Below are positions 1 through 11,500 of a stretch of 64,000 bases of DNA, in pieces. Made by a program: the position numbers and the translations under genes. The notes under the pieces are model-generated. The model made no database searches. It saw only the letters and a list, made by a program, of their open reading frames with translations, and had not been told where the DNA came from. Numbering within the stretch: the stretch's first letter is position 1; every line of letters starts with the position of its first letter. Origin of the DNA: Eonycteris spelaea (Eukaryota > Chordata > Mammalia > Chiroptera > Pteropodidae); NCBI GenBank assembly GCA_003508835.1, contig PUFA01000062.1, positions 1,960,001 to 2,024,000 on the forward strand, given 5' to 3'.

Positions 1-32
1 AACAAAGTAGAAAGGCCAGAGGTGGAGAAATT

Positions 33-56
33 AAAAAAAAAAAAAAAAAAAAAAAA
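33..56. repeat. Poly(A) run
   Basis: An uninterrupted A run of about two dozen bases, possibly the tail of a retroposon truncated by the window edge. Confidence 0.85.
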
Positions 57-339
57 GGTCCTAAGAAAAGAGTAAAATACCAAGAGAGAATTTTCCCAGT
101 AAAACTTCAAACTAGGCCATTATCTAGAAAATAGGTATTCAACTATTTTTATATCTCCTCTTGTTATCATCTGCTCCCTTAGACCTAGACCTTTTTGCAT
201 CAAGGAAAACAAGGCCAAGGGTGAGGGATGTCAGGCTGGGAATGTAACGTTTCATCACAGTAAGAGTTTTCATTCCAATACAGAACTTCCTCTGTAGAGT
301 CATCTGCACGAATTCGACCGACTTTAAGGAGCAGGCAGG

Positions 340-560
340 CCAGACCCAGGGCTGGGCTAGGAATGCGGGGTCTGGAGCCAGAGGCCTGTTTTCAGATTCA
401 GACCCCTGTGTCTAGCTGTTGAAGCCTGGCCCTCTGTAGCACTTCCTCGTAGGATTATTAGGGGTTTTACATGGGATGATATATGTACAGGGCTTGAGAT
501 AAGGCCAAGCCGTCAGTATGCACTCAAAGACTAGCTCTTGGGATCATTATTATCATCCAA
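340..560 (+). repeat. MIR SINE
   Basis: ggggtctggagccagaggcc, acccctgtgtctagctgt, gtacagggcttgagata and the terminal attattatcat follow the MIR layout. Confidence 0.65.
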
Positions 561-1330
561 ACAATCACACTGACTTTCTGTAAAACTACACCGAACAGAG
601 TGTCTTTGAGAGAAAAAGTGAGACATACAAATTATTGCTTAAAGCCCTCTATTAATACCAGAAACTAAGAAAAAAAAAAAAAAGGCAGGGGGACAAATGG
701 GCAGGGGGAATTATTAACCTGTTTGAAAACTGTGGCCTTGATTCTGGGGCTGTGCCCCGGGGCCCTTGCACACCGTTACATTTCTTCTCCCTTCATTCTA
801 CAGGTGCGAATATAACCACATTGATAAACGCGGACTTTAAATAGGATTTCTTTACCACGGCACGTTCGTTCATGTTAAAAGGTGCCTTCCCTATGGTCAC
901 AGCAGTCGGAAACCAGGAGTGGACTGGCACAGAGGCGAGGGGAGAGCTAGTGGCACCGGACGGGACGGGCAGGAATCAGGCCACCCACGGTCACTCTCGG
1001 TTCCCATTGCCACGGGAGCCACCCCCTCCCCCGCCCCCCGTGTTTAACAAGCCTGACGCTCTCTTTTGGGCACATTTGGTGATTACAGTCTTAGGCAAGT
1101 GAATACTCAAGCTGGAGGAAATTAAACAAAACTTCCATATATTGAAAAGACAATTGAGAAATCCCACGTGTGCCCACTGCCCTCAGCAGACTGATGGAAA
1201 TTCAGAGCCTCAGAAAAGATTTATCTGGAACGAATAAAGGAAGTTGATTGCTTCCCCCACAATTCTAATGATAAAGATAAAGCCTTGATTCCACTGCTGA
1301 GTTATGATCCCACAGAAGCCACACACCCAG

Positions 1331-1778
1331 CAGTCCCCGCCTCTCCAAGACCCCCAGTGCGTGTCTGAATCCATGTAGAGGACCAAACCCTATTTCCACA
1401 GACTATGTTCCTTCCCGTACGCACGTGTCTATGATAAAGTTCAATTCGTAAATTAGGCACAGCGAGATAAACAAGGGTTACCCGCACGCACGCAGTGCGA
1501 GACCACGACAGTCCACCCGACAACCGAGACGACCACTAAGTGACCCGGGGACAGGGAGCTCATCCAGTGTGGAGAGGCTGGACAAAAGGACGGTTCGTGT
1601 TCCGGGCGGGCTGGAGCAGACGGCATGAGGCTCCATCCCTCTCCTCAGAAGGACTCGCCATTTAAAATGTGTGAACGGTTTATTTCTGGAATTTTCCATT
1701 CAATATTTTTGGACCACGATCAACGGCGGGGAACTGAAACTGTGGAAAGTGAAACTCTGGAGAAGGGGGGCACTACTG
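1331..1778. mobile_element. MER2-like non-autonomous Tigger DNA transposon, apparently full length
   Basis: It starts with cagtccccgcct and ends with ggggggcactactg followed by TA, in keeping with the terminal inverted repeats and TA target of Tigger elements. Internal strings match the MER2 type: gaccaaaccctatttccaca, tatgataaagttcaattcg, aaattaggcacag near the left, and ggaattttccattcaatatt and cggggaactgaaactgtgga near the right. No transposase reading frame is present. Many CpGs remain in its central part. Confidence 0.75.
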
Positions 1779-1959
1779 TATCTTTGATTAAGAAATATAT
1801 GTACCTCGTTAAAAAGGATGCTCTAGAAAAAAGAAGCTTGCCCCTTTAAAAATTAGGAACGTTTTAAAGCACTAGAAACCTAAGCAGATGAATAGATAGT
1901 GAGCACTAAGACCTCGAAGGACAGGGTGTTAAGGAAGGAAATATCTGATTAATAAGAAC

Positions 1960-2180
1960 GGCAGTGGACATTTACAAAGTGCTTCCATGTGCCAGGCCCT
2001 GCCATGCCAAGCATACTAGATTCAGTAACTCAATCTTCCCAGTGGTTCCACAGATCAATAATGATTCCCATTTTCTTAGGAGAAGGCTGAGGCTTACCGG
2101 TTCAATAATGTACCAAGGCCACACAATAATACTTTAAAAGCAGCGATTCTACGCCAGGCAGTCTGACCTGGATGCCCACA
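1960..2180 (-). repeat. MIR SINE, reverse
   Basis: aaagtgcttccatgtgccag, tgattcccattttcttagga and gcagtctgacctggatgccc match the reverse complement of MIR. Confidence 0.7.
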
Positions 2181-2539
2181 CCGTCACTCCCATACTGCAC
2201 GGCCACCATACTCACTACAGAGATGTCAGAGGGTCAACCAATGGTCAACAAGAGGAAGGAGCCCTGGGGTGGACCCGGCCTAGGGGGATATGTGCAGGGA
2301 CAAGAGAGCTTGCTTTGCTGGCAACTCAAAACAAAACAAAACGATAACCCTAGTTCCCATGTTGTCTAAATTCCAGGAATACAGACAAATATGTGTGATA
2401 GTCTCCTCCATGCACAGGACAAGGATGAGGAAAAATAATTTAGAACATCTCAGTGATGACAGCAAAGTATGTTTTTAGGTCCACCCAAAACTCTCAGATT
2501 ACGTCCATAACTGTTGTGGAGCAACTATTCCCCAAAACA

Positions 2540-2830
2540 AAGAACAAATAGGGCATTTCTTTTTATAAATTTATATTAGTCATCAGTTCCAACAAAAAAA
2601 GGGGGTGTACTTACATATATATGTTGCATAAGCAAGTAAACGCATAGAATAATCCTGAAAGGAGATAGAGAATACCAATATACGTGGTCCCTCTTGGGAA
2701 GGGGGACTGGGAGACGTGTGTGTAGTGGGGGAGGGGTGTAGATACTGTGAAGCTTACTTTTCTCTAAGATCTATTCAGTTCCTGTGTGCGTGTCCTATTT
2801 TTCAATTTTTAAAAAATGATTCAATTTCAA
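2540..2830 (+). mobile_element. L1M/HAL1-like 3' fragment
   Basis: The layout (tatatgttgcataagcaagt, gaaaggagatagagaatacc, aagcttacttttctctaag) resembles degraded L1M or HAL1 3' sequence. Assignment is weak. Confidence 0.4.
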
Positions 2831-3039
2831 ATACTTTTAACATTTGATACCTTGGAAGCAATGAAGGGATTGAACAATCAGGAAATCCAAGTCCAGGCTC
2901 TGGGATAAACTCCCAGTATGACCTTGAACAACATATATAATCTCCTAGGGCCTCCCTACTCTGAAACCAGGGAGCTAAGGGCGTGGAGAGGAAAGTCTGC
3001 TATAAAAACTAGAACAGAAACCCCACAAGAGCGTGGCCT

Positions 3040-3105
3040 TTGTCTGTCCATCCACAGTGCTGCATCCCTAAGGCCTGGCACATAGTAGGGGCTCAGTAAA
3101 TACGA
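3040..3105 (+). repeat. L2/MIR 3' tail
   Basis: aaggcctggcacatagtagg ggctcagtaaata-type ending, as in L2 and MIR 3' ends. Confidence 0.6.
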
Positions 3106-4269
3106 GATGTAATTGTACCTGAATTGACCTGAACCAACAACCACAGCTCCTCTGAAATCTCAGAGCACAGTCTACCTGTAAGGAAAGAGAATAGCTCACG
3201 AACCTGGACCTGATCCAACACACAGCTCTAACAGCCAAATAACATCGGAAGGTCCCCACAGGAGACCAAGGACGCCCAGCCTGGCGAAGGCTGATGTCGA
3301 AATGATCACTACCATGAGCGAAACTGAACAAGGATTTTTCCCCCCTGTCGGAGAAAGCAAAGCTCCCTCGAACGTCAAAGCCCACCAAGCACGTTAGCTC
3401 CAAGGTGTGGATTACTCCCCACCCAGGCCCTCTCACTGGGAAAAATGACTCCCTCTGAGCCTGGTTCTTCACCCATAACTCACAAGGCTGTAGTTTCTTT
3501 TTATAAATTTATACACTATCACCCCTGTAAGACCAGCGAATGAAATGAAGGGGTTTCCATTCAAGATCGTTTTGCTTTTTAAATAAATATGTGTATTTTC
3601 CCCTGAGGACTATACAAGCTACAGAGAAAAATATTAACTTACTAGTGGTACCTGCTGTTTCTCACCATCCTCTCCTTCCCTGGAGAGTTAACAAAAGAAG
3701 TGTGACTGCAAGTAAAGCATCGTAACTTCCGCGAAGCCCCACAGGGACCCTCTGTCGCACTGCCTGCCACAGAGTTCAGCAGAAAGCGTATTGCCTCAGT
3801 GTTAGAGAAAATGGCACCAAAGGTCAGCAGACCTGACTTGTGATTGGCCAAGATGCTCTGGAGGGAGGGCACATGACCCATGAAATCATCTTGGCAAAAA
3901 GGAGCTGAGCAGCGCCCCCAGCAGAGTGGCAGAGTTGAGTGTGGAATACTTCCCAGTCCTTCCTACCTCTTAATTTAAACCATCCTCTGATCTATATAAC
4001 GAAAGAAACGAGTCAGCAGAACTTTCCAACTGCCTTATAACTAATTCTGGTTCCACCTCCAGTGAGAGAGGAATGGTTATTTCTAAGGCCCTCTTAACGC
4101 AGACAGGAAAAAGGCCCAAATTCCTATGGGATTTGCCAACTATCTATTTCCAAGATGCTGTAAGAGACCAAAGCTCTATTGTCCTAAGAAGGCAAAAGGG
4201 AGTCACAGAACCCAAAGCTGATGCTTGAGGAATGTGTTAATAAATAACTAAGGCCACCAAGAATGAGAT

Positions 4270-4460
4270 GAAAATTACTGATAATACTAAATACTTAGTA
4301 ATTGCTAACTCTGTGCCAAGAACTGTGTTAAGGACTTCCCATATACATAATGGCACGTAACTCCAGTAACAACCCCATTTTAAAGATGAAGAACCTGAGA
4401 TTTTGAGGGCTTAAATAACTTGCCTAAAACCACTGGTAATTAGTGGCACAGTTAAACTTA
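4270..4460 (-). repeat. MIR SINE, reverse
   Basis: aactctgtgccaagaactgt, aacaaccccattttaaagat and aacttgcctaaaaccactgg fit reverse MIR. Confidence 0.65.
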
Positions 4461-5394
4461 AGCAGTTTAAAACTCAGTTTTTAATCACTAAAATAAATTA
4501 CTTAAATAAGAATTAATAAAATAGTTTTAATAACAAAACAATTTAAAATCAAGACCAGTGATAATGAAGACAAGGCAATGGCATATGCACGCTGAAAGCA
4601 AGTTGATTTATTTAACTTTGAAGAACAAAAGCTTATTCTTCTAAGAAGAAATCAAAACACATTTTCTGTGGAAAAAAGAAACCATTTTAACTGCATTGCC
4701 AAAATAAATCAGGCAGAGGGCAAGTCAGATCTAACTACTCAGGCCAAGGGAAAAGGGTGAAAAGTATAAGGGCAAGAGGAGACAAACAACTAATTTTTTA
4801 AAAAAGAGAAAGAAATCCTGCCCGAGTTTTGATAACGTTCTAAGTCTAGTTCCTAGGATCAACCACCTAATTAAAAAAGAAAGAAAGAAACCTAACAAAT
4901 GAGTAGCTATGCATTTGAATATCTGAATCAATTCTACAATAAAACAAGGCACTCCTTGTTTAAATTATTTGGCTAAAAATCCGAATTTTAACAAAAGCAT
5001 TTTTCAAAAAAAAAAAAAAGACAACTCTAAAAACTATTAGACTTAAAAAGACACATAACACTCTTGTCCTACTTACTTTATTAGCCACATTTTAGAGTAA
5101 ATCTTTCGATTCAGTCCAGAACCAGAGGTTTGGGCCCAGAAGGAAAAGTTTCGGGATTTCTCTAATTGGAAAATCAAGTCATGTTAAATATCTCAAACAT
5201 ACTCCTTCTAAGGATGAGAAATCTAAAAAAGCTAGCAAGAAAAAATGTTAATGAGTACATAATTTTTAAAAATATTAACAAAGAGTCCCTTCCTTCCTTT
5301 TTCGGAGTTCATGCTCTGCCGGGGTCACTGGACATGGCCACTCAACAGGTGCCAACCCCAGGAGACTCTAGCCATATGTCCTGCTTTCCCTGGG

Positions 5395-5650
5395 CCCAGC
5401 TGAGTGGCAGAGGCTGTGACTCCAGAAGCCAGGCTGCCTGGATTGGACTCTAAACGCCATCACACGCTTACTGGTAACTCTAAACAAGTTGCTTAACTTT
5501 CTGTGCTTAAGACCTTCATCTGAAAAATGGGATGCTAACTAGTTCCTACCCATCACTGCTGTGAGGATGAATCCATTAATACATGGAGCATGCCTTTAAA
5601 GCATGCCAGGTACATCGTAAACACTCATAAACAGCAGGCATTATGATTAA
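5395..5650 (+). repeat. MIR SINE
   Basis: ccaggctgcctggattggac, acaagttgcttaactttctg, cttcatctgaaaaatgggat and acatcgtaaacactcataaa follow MIR order. Confidence 0.75.
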
Positions 5651-5799
5651 ATGACTCCATGACTCGTGAGCTTCATGAGATTATCCTCTCTCTGTTCGAG
5701 TTTGTTTGAAAATTTCCATAATAAAAATTTTTATTTTAACTTCACAATTAATTACAAGACGAAGGCTAAGAAAACGCATCCCCCTTTTAAGTCTTTCAT

Positions 5800-6010
5800 G
5801 TTCTGATTTGGATGGCACGACACAATATGACTACCCTCTACTGAGAGCCAGATACATGCCAGACACTCCCTTGACACTGGCCTTAATCATTAATTTAATA
5901 GCTTATTTCATAGTCAAAGAAACGGGAAATAAGAGCAGTTAAGTACAATTTCCAAGTGGCAAAGTAAGGGTGCAAGTGCATGTCTTCTAATCAAATTCAA
6001 TGCTCTTTTA
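5800..6010 (-). repeat. MIR SINE, reverse, degraded
   Basis: agatacatgccagacactcc and a distant aagtacaatttccaagtggc fit a diverged reverse MIR. Confidence 0.5.
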
Positions 6011-6764
6011 TAAAATCCTGGTGGATGACTGTACTTTGCAAGGAATATCAAATTTAAACCAGTTAGACGTGGTCAGGAATTCAGATGACTAGATCTGATT
6101 CCTATAGTCAGACAAAAGACAGATTTTGGAGGAAGAAAACCAGTTAAGCAATCCTAATTCTTTAATCTTCCCAAATCTTGAGCTCTTCCCTCCGGGCAGT
6201 AGTGGCCAAATCCAGCCAAAGGATATTAGCAGGGCCCTAATGGCCAAGTCTTGCACTTCCTGCCTGAGGGTGAGCATCATCTTCTTCCGGGTCTGCTCCA
6301 TCTCCATCTGGACACAGGGCCAGGTTGATGACTCATACGCAGACTGTCACTACCACCCATGCTTTCTTTGCAGCTAAACTGGCTGGGTTTTCCTCACCTT
6401 GGACTTGAATAGCCGGATGCTTCTCTTTGCAGACAGCCTTTCATCTGAATGCTTCTCTAATTTACCAAGGTCACTCAGGTTTCCAATTCTAACACCTAAC
6501 GTACCACCTACTCTTTCCAATAAAACTTTCTGCAGTGATGAAATGTTCTGCACCTGAACTGTCCAGTATGCAGACCCTGTAGCCCTTTGAGGCTGCTGAA
6601 CATCTGAAAGGTGATTAGTGCAACTAGAAAACTAAAGTTTTAATTTACTTAAATTTAAGTAACCACAGGTGATTCATGGTTACCATATTAGCCCAGGAAG
6701 TTCTAGATCACTGGTGGAAACCTTCTCCCTTCGTGGGTCTAGGCTGCCCCTTCATGAGCATCCT

Positions 6765-7010
6765 AGGATGGGAGAAGAGTGTAATTGGTCTTATAGCTGG
6801 AGACTCAGGTTCAAATCAGCTCCTCTTTCCAGCTATGTAAATCTGAACATGTAGCTTATCCTTTCCATTCACTGGGTTCTCATCTATAAAACTGGGATAA
6901 TAGCACGCATCCCATAAGGAGATGTTTATAATGGTGACATGTGAGATATGTATCAGTACAATGCCCAGAAGAGTAGAAGACCACATTAGCTGCTTTTGTT
7001 ATCATATTCA
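6765..7010 (+). repeat. MIR SINE
   Basis: ggagactcaggttcaaatca, ctttccagctatgtaaatct, tcatctataaaactgggata and gtacaatgcccagaagagta follow MIR order. Confidence 0.7.
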
Positions 7011-7344
7011 TCATCCTCTTCCTTTTCCTAAATTCCTCTTGGTAACTGGCTAAGAAGCCAAAGACAGACTTCTGCTCTGTTCCTCTTCTTTAAAGAAAGA
7101 CTCTGTTCACCTCCTGAACTCAGTGGAAGGGGCCAGATCTCTCAGAAGGCAAGACTGAAGTAACTAGTGCTGGAAAGCTATCAGAGCCCCCCATGTCTAC
7201 ACAATCAGGAGCACACTCTCCCAGATAACTTCCAGGTCATCCTCTGAGCCTGGGCAGATAACCAGAGAAGCTTCACTCCAAAGCCACTTCTCTCACTCAC
7301 TCAGCTATACGAACCAAAAGTGAATGAACACATACTAACCAGCA

Positions 7345-7560
7345 GCATTGACTGAGCGTTTCCTACATGCCTGGTCCTGGGCCTCACATGTCATCTCATG
7401 GAAATCTCATGCCAGCCGCTTAAGCAGGGAAGCACCATTTCCATTTTCCAGTAAGGCATGAAAAACCAAACACCTTGCCCAGGTCTCAGTGCTTTTGTGT
7501 GGCAAACCGGTATTTAAACCTGGTTTCCTGACTTCAGGGCTCAATTCGACACTGCTATTT
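7345..7560 (-). repeat. MIR SINE, reverse
   Basis: gactgagcgtttcctacatg, catttccattttccagtaag and caaaccggtatttaaacctg match reverse MIR. Confidence 0.75.
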
Positions 7561-8443
7561 CCAGGGGCCTTTGAGGACCCCACCATCCACTCTCCCAGGA
7601 CCCACCCTCCCCTCCTACGCCTTAATGTTCAGGCTCTCATGGTTCCATTATAGCTTTTGGAGCACGATCAGTCCTGAGTCCTCACACTCATCCCTTTACA
7701 TATAATAAGAAACATGAAAAGGATGACCGCTACTCAAGCCGAGACAGAAAGAAAAGAGTAAGATAAAAGCTAAGCCAATATTAAAATATTACAGGCTTTT
7801 TTCTTTTAAACAATAGCTCCCAAAATTAAAACTGCCAAACCAAGAAGCCTTTGCTTTGCTTTTAAATTGCTTCAAAATATTTGGTGGAAACAGTAATATT
7901 CTTACTGAGAGTATTTTAGAACTATGGCACATCAAAGGAAACTGATTTTTAATTCAAATCACAGTTTACCCCAAAATAACAATAAGATTATATTTCATTT
8001 GGCCTGCATCATTTTTAAAAGAAATCTAATATGCTTGCAACATTTAAAAACCTGTAGAGATTTCACATTTAAAAAGTCTAGATTTCTAATTTTTTTTTTT
8101 TTGTATAAACTCTTACGTTAAGTGCCTCTGCCTTGCAGTAACGCAAGCCCGATAGATGGGCTATGTGGTTTCTGGTTTACACAATCCCCATCACTCCATA
8201 GTGCGTCATACGTAACCCTCTCCTCTCTAACATGCAGGCCTAGCCCCTGGAGGGGGCCCCAAGTCTGCAGCCTCTTTATAAGAAACTCTGGACAGACAAG
8301 TAATCACGTGCAGTCTCCTCCAGTCCTGCCAGTTCCAGGAGAGCATGCTCGGTTCCCTGCCGAGTCATTGCTATACTCCACACACCCCGGGGAGGCTCTC
8401 AGTACCTTCCGCCACCACGCACCGTCCCATCCCCAAAACTACA

Positions 8444-8450
8444 ACTCACC
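8444..8450 (-). other. 5' splice site directly after the RELL1 stop codon
   Basis: On the minus strand the sequence is TAG CAG|GTGAGT, a consensus donor. It implies a spliced 3' UTR. If it is not used, the message would run into the sequence below 8449, where I see no convincing nearby AATAAA on the minus strand. Confidence 0.75.
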
Positions 8451-8588
8451 TGCTACTCTGTGTCACTTCGTTCTCTCTTCACAGGTGTCACAGGTACCTC
8501 CCCATTGACGCTTTCGGTCCCACTGACCGACATCAAACTTCTCCGCTCCTTCTGATTTGACTTGTGTTCTACCTTCGTGACTCTAAAC
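8450..8588 (-). CDS. RELL1: RELL1 exon 6 (C terminus, stop codon, 3 nt of 3' UTR)
   Basis: Acceptor CTTCAG ends at 8589. The exon encodes residues 227-271: RFRVTKVEHKSNQKERRSLM, SVSGTESVNGEVPVTPVKRE, RSDTE, then TAG at 8455..8453. RFRV matches the RFxV type of docking motif for OXSR1/STK39 kinases. After TAG come three bases, CAG, directly followed by donor GTGAGT at 8449, so the exon is almost certainly spliced to a non-coding last exon further left. A stop only 3 nt before the last junction would not be expected to trigger nonsense-mediated decay. Confidence 0.95.
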
Positions 8589-11500
8589 CTGAAGGGCAAA
8601 GAGGAGATCTGATGAGTTTTGCTCTCCCAGTAAACAAGAATTATGGGTGAATCAAAAATCATCCACCCAGAGGATCCCAGCCCAAAGTTAAGACAGCCTA
8701 GAAAACGCCATACCCAACAGAGGGGCACTCTGCCAGCAAAGCCCCCTGCCCCAGGCAGACCTGCTGGCTGATTTCCACTCACACACATGTCATGGACTAC
8801 TCTGGATACTTTACGGAGCATGGGAAATGCATTAAAAAACACGGTACTCAAGTGTTACACAGCCCCAGAGTTGTGGTTTTCTAAAGCATCAGTTGTTTTA
8901 ACCACAGAAGGCTGGATAAAAGCATGAGTAGTTCACAAATTGTACAGATGTAATGACATAAGCAAAATGTTCACTCCAGATATGACTTACACAAAGTGCA
9001 CCTGTCAGAGAATCCAATCTCCACACACACACACACACACACACAGACGGCCAACAGAGCCCCAACTATGCATTTTATCAGTTATTGGTCAGAATGGGTA
9101 TTTGTGTCCAGTTTTTGCCTTTTTTTTTTTTTTTTAAGCAAATCTGGGTTAATTTTCGGTAAGGATTAAGAAAAACGTTACGGAAATTTTCATTAGCGAT
9201 TAAGAGAGAAGTTCAACTTGCTGAATTCGACCGTTCTCCTTCTCTATCATCTCGAAATCCCTAAAGTCTTGCCTAACCGCTTCCTTCTAGTTCTGGCCCG
9301 AAGTTCCCTTCGAACTATCTCAAGTAAAGTCTTTGTCCAAAATGAGATCACACACCATCGGGAGGAGAAAGACTAAGTGAGTGAAAGGAGGATCAAGGAA
9401 ACGGTGTTAACCACGGCTCGACCCTGTCGAACTGAAGACGCTGTAAGCAACACATGCCGGAAAGCAGGCTCAACGATCAAACGCTCCTCGCATTTCTTCA
9501 CCGAAGATGGAGAGCCGGACTTGGGGCATCAAAAAAGGCATGTTGAATCTGAGTCGAACATTTCAGCAGATTTTTTTTTTTTAAACAAACTACGCTTTGT
9601 CAAACAAGCTACAGTTTCTCATTGCATTCAGCATTCATAAATTCCCATGACTCTGCTTCTTAATAAAGCAGCGTAGTCAGGAGCTGCACTGTTCCTCTGG
9701 AAGAGGCCAACAGCCCTGCAGTCTCCTCATTGCGTACGTGACACGTGATGAAATTCGACTGAATTACAATAATAGTAACGATGACGATGACGAGAATAAC
9801 GACCAACATTTCTTGAGTGCATTAAAGTGCCCAAAACTAATCCAAGACTTTTACCGAAATCAACTTGGTTACCCACAGCAATTTAATGAGGTGACTGTTA
9901 TTTTCATCCCCATTTATAGAGGTGGGAACTGAGGCAGGGAGAGAAGCAAGAGTTTTTAGGGAGGGGTACCAAGACTCAAACGAGGGAGATGCGATGAGTC
10001 CAGACCGCTCTTCCCACAGCTTGTCAGTAGAGACAGAAGGGTCATGTCCACAGTGCTGCTAACTTTTGCTCGGTGCGTCCCCAGTCTGGCTTCAGCATGC
10101 ACGCTCGTAGCCGTTGCTCTCTCTTCTGCCTGTCTAAACGTAGCATTAGCAATGCAGTTCCCGCGTGAGCCTCAGAATCAAAACAGCGGATACTGCAAAA
10201 GCATCCCGCTGCAAAAACACTCTACGTACAGTCAAAGTAATGCATCGCTTGAACTGCACGACCTCCACGTCACGTGGACCACACATAAATAGTGCGTTAG
10301 GACTGGAAAGCCCAGGACTCAGGTGAGGCGAGGTACACGGAAGCCGTCACAGGACTCTGCACGGATCTTACGACTGGAGAGCAGTGGACCAACTCTCTCG
10401 CTTTCCTTCTTCCTGGCACCCGGCTGGACACGTTTCCCAGACACCGGGCAGTTCGGTCGAGCCAAGTAATGGAGTTCTAGACGGTGGAACGTGAGCAAAA
10501 TGAAATGTGCCACTTTCCAGGCCCTTCTCACTGAAACCTCTTATGAACAATGCTGTGTACTTTCTCCTTCTGCTAGCGAACCTGGCAGAGAGCCACGAGG
10601 TGGGCGACCTGGGCCTCTAGATGGCTGCGTGCAGAGCCACGCACTGATCTGCTGATTTCCACAAGTGAAACATAAACTTCTGTTTCGCCCATAGTTACTA
10701 TCTGGGCTTTAGCTATTACAGCAAGTGCGATGGTTAATTTTGTGTGTCAGCTGGACTGGTAAAACTGTTATTTCTGGGTGTGTCTGAGGTGTTTCCAGGA
10801 GAGATTAGCATTTGAATCTGTAGTCTGAGTAAAGAAGGTCACCCTCACCAATGTGGGGGCGTCATCCGATCCCCTGAGGGCGTGAATAAAAAAAAAAAAG
10901 GGAGAGGAAGGGCGAATTTGCTCTTTTTGCTCAAGCCAGAACACACGTCTTCTCCTGCCCTTGGACGTCAGCCGTCCTAGGTCTCAGGCCTTTGGACTTG
11001 GACCGAATTACACCACTAGCTCTCCAGGTTCTTTAGCTTGCAGACAGCAGATCATGGGGCTTCTTGGCTTCCATAATCACGAGCCAACTCCAGTAATAAA
11101 TCTTCTCTCATCTAGATCTATCTATATTTTATTGGTTCTGCTTCTCTGGAGCACCTTAATACAGCAAGTAATTAATTTTTTACCTTGATTAATACATCTG
11201 ACATCTGATTCGGCAATAGCTACCTGTCAGAATTCCTCTGCTGCTGGAAAAAAATGCAGAACTCAGACCGGACAACTCCTGAAAAGCCCAGAGAGAGGAC
11301 CCAAGCCGGGCTAAGCAGAATATACTCCATAGTTAACAAATCAGTACAAACCCACACACCACAGCAACGATGTCACACAAACACAGAGCATCCACAGGGA
11401 TCTTACCTGCCCACAGACAGGACAGTGACCTCTCCGTGACGCCTTGGACGGCCTTCTTTGGACTTGGTGGCGGGTTTTGTGAAGTGCCATCGCTTGTGCC

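Larger units (their letters stand above)
1..8449. other. Sequence 3' of RELL1 exon 6 (terminal intron, 3' UTR or downstream)
   Basis: By gene order this should contain the last intron and possibly the non-coding last exon of RELL1, but neither an acceptor nor a poly(A) site could be singled out by eye. It holds a poly(A) run (33..56), MIR copies, a complete MER2-like Tigger element (1331..1778), L1M-like 3' pieces (2540..2830, about 5670..5740), an L2/MIR tail (3040..3105) and unassigned stretches 560..1330, 3110..4260, 4460..5390, 6010..6750 and 7560..8449. No protein-coding gene is supported. Confidence 0.6.
8589..11406 (-). other. RELL1: RELL1 intron 5 (2818 bp)
   Basis: The intron has GT/AG ends. 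It holds a CA microsatellite (9022..9045), a T run (about 9120..9137), a MIR (9790..10005), a CpG-dense stretch (about 9150..10600) that matches no repeat I recognise apart from the MIR, and an LTR-like repeat (10727..11166) with flanking duplication that ends about 240 bases from exon 5. No other coding sequence is supported. Confidence 0.85.
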
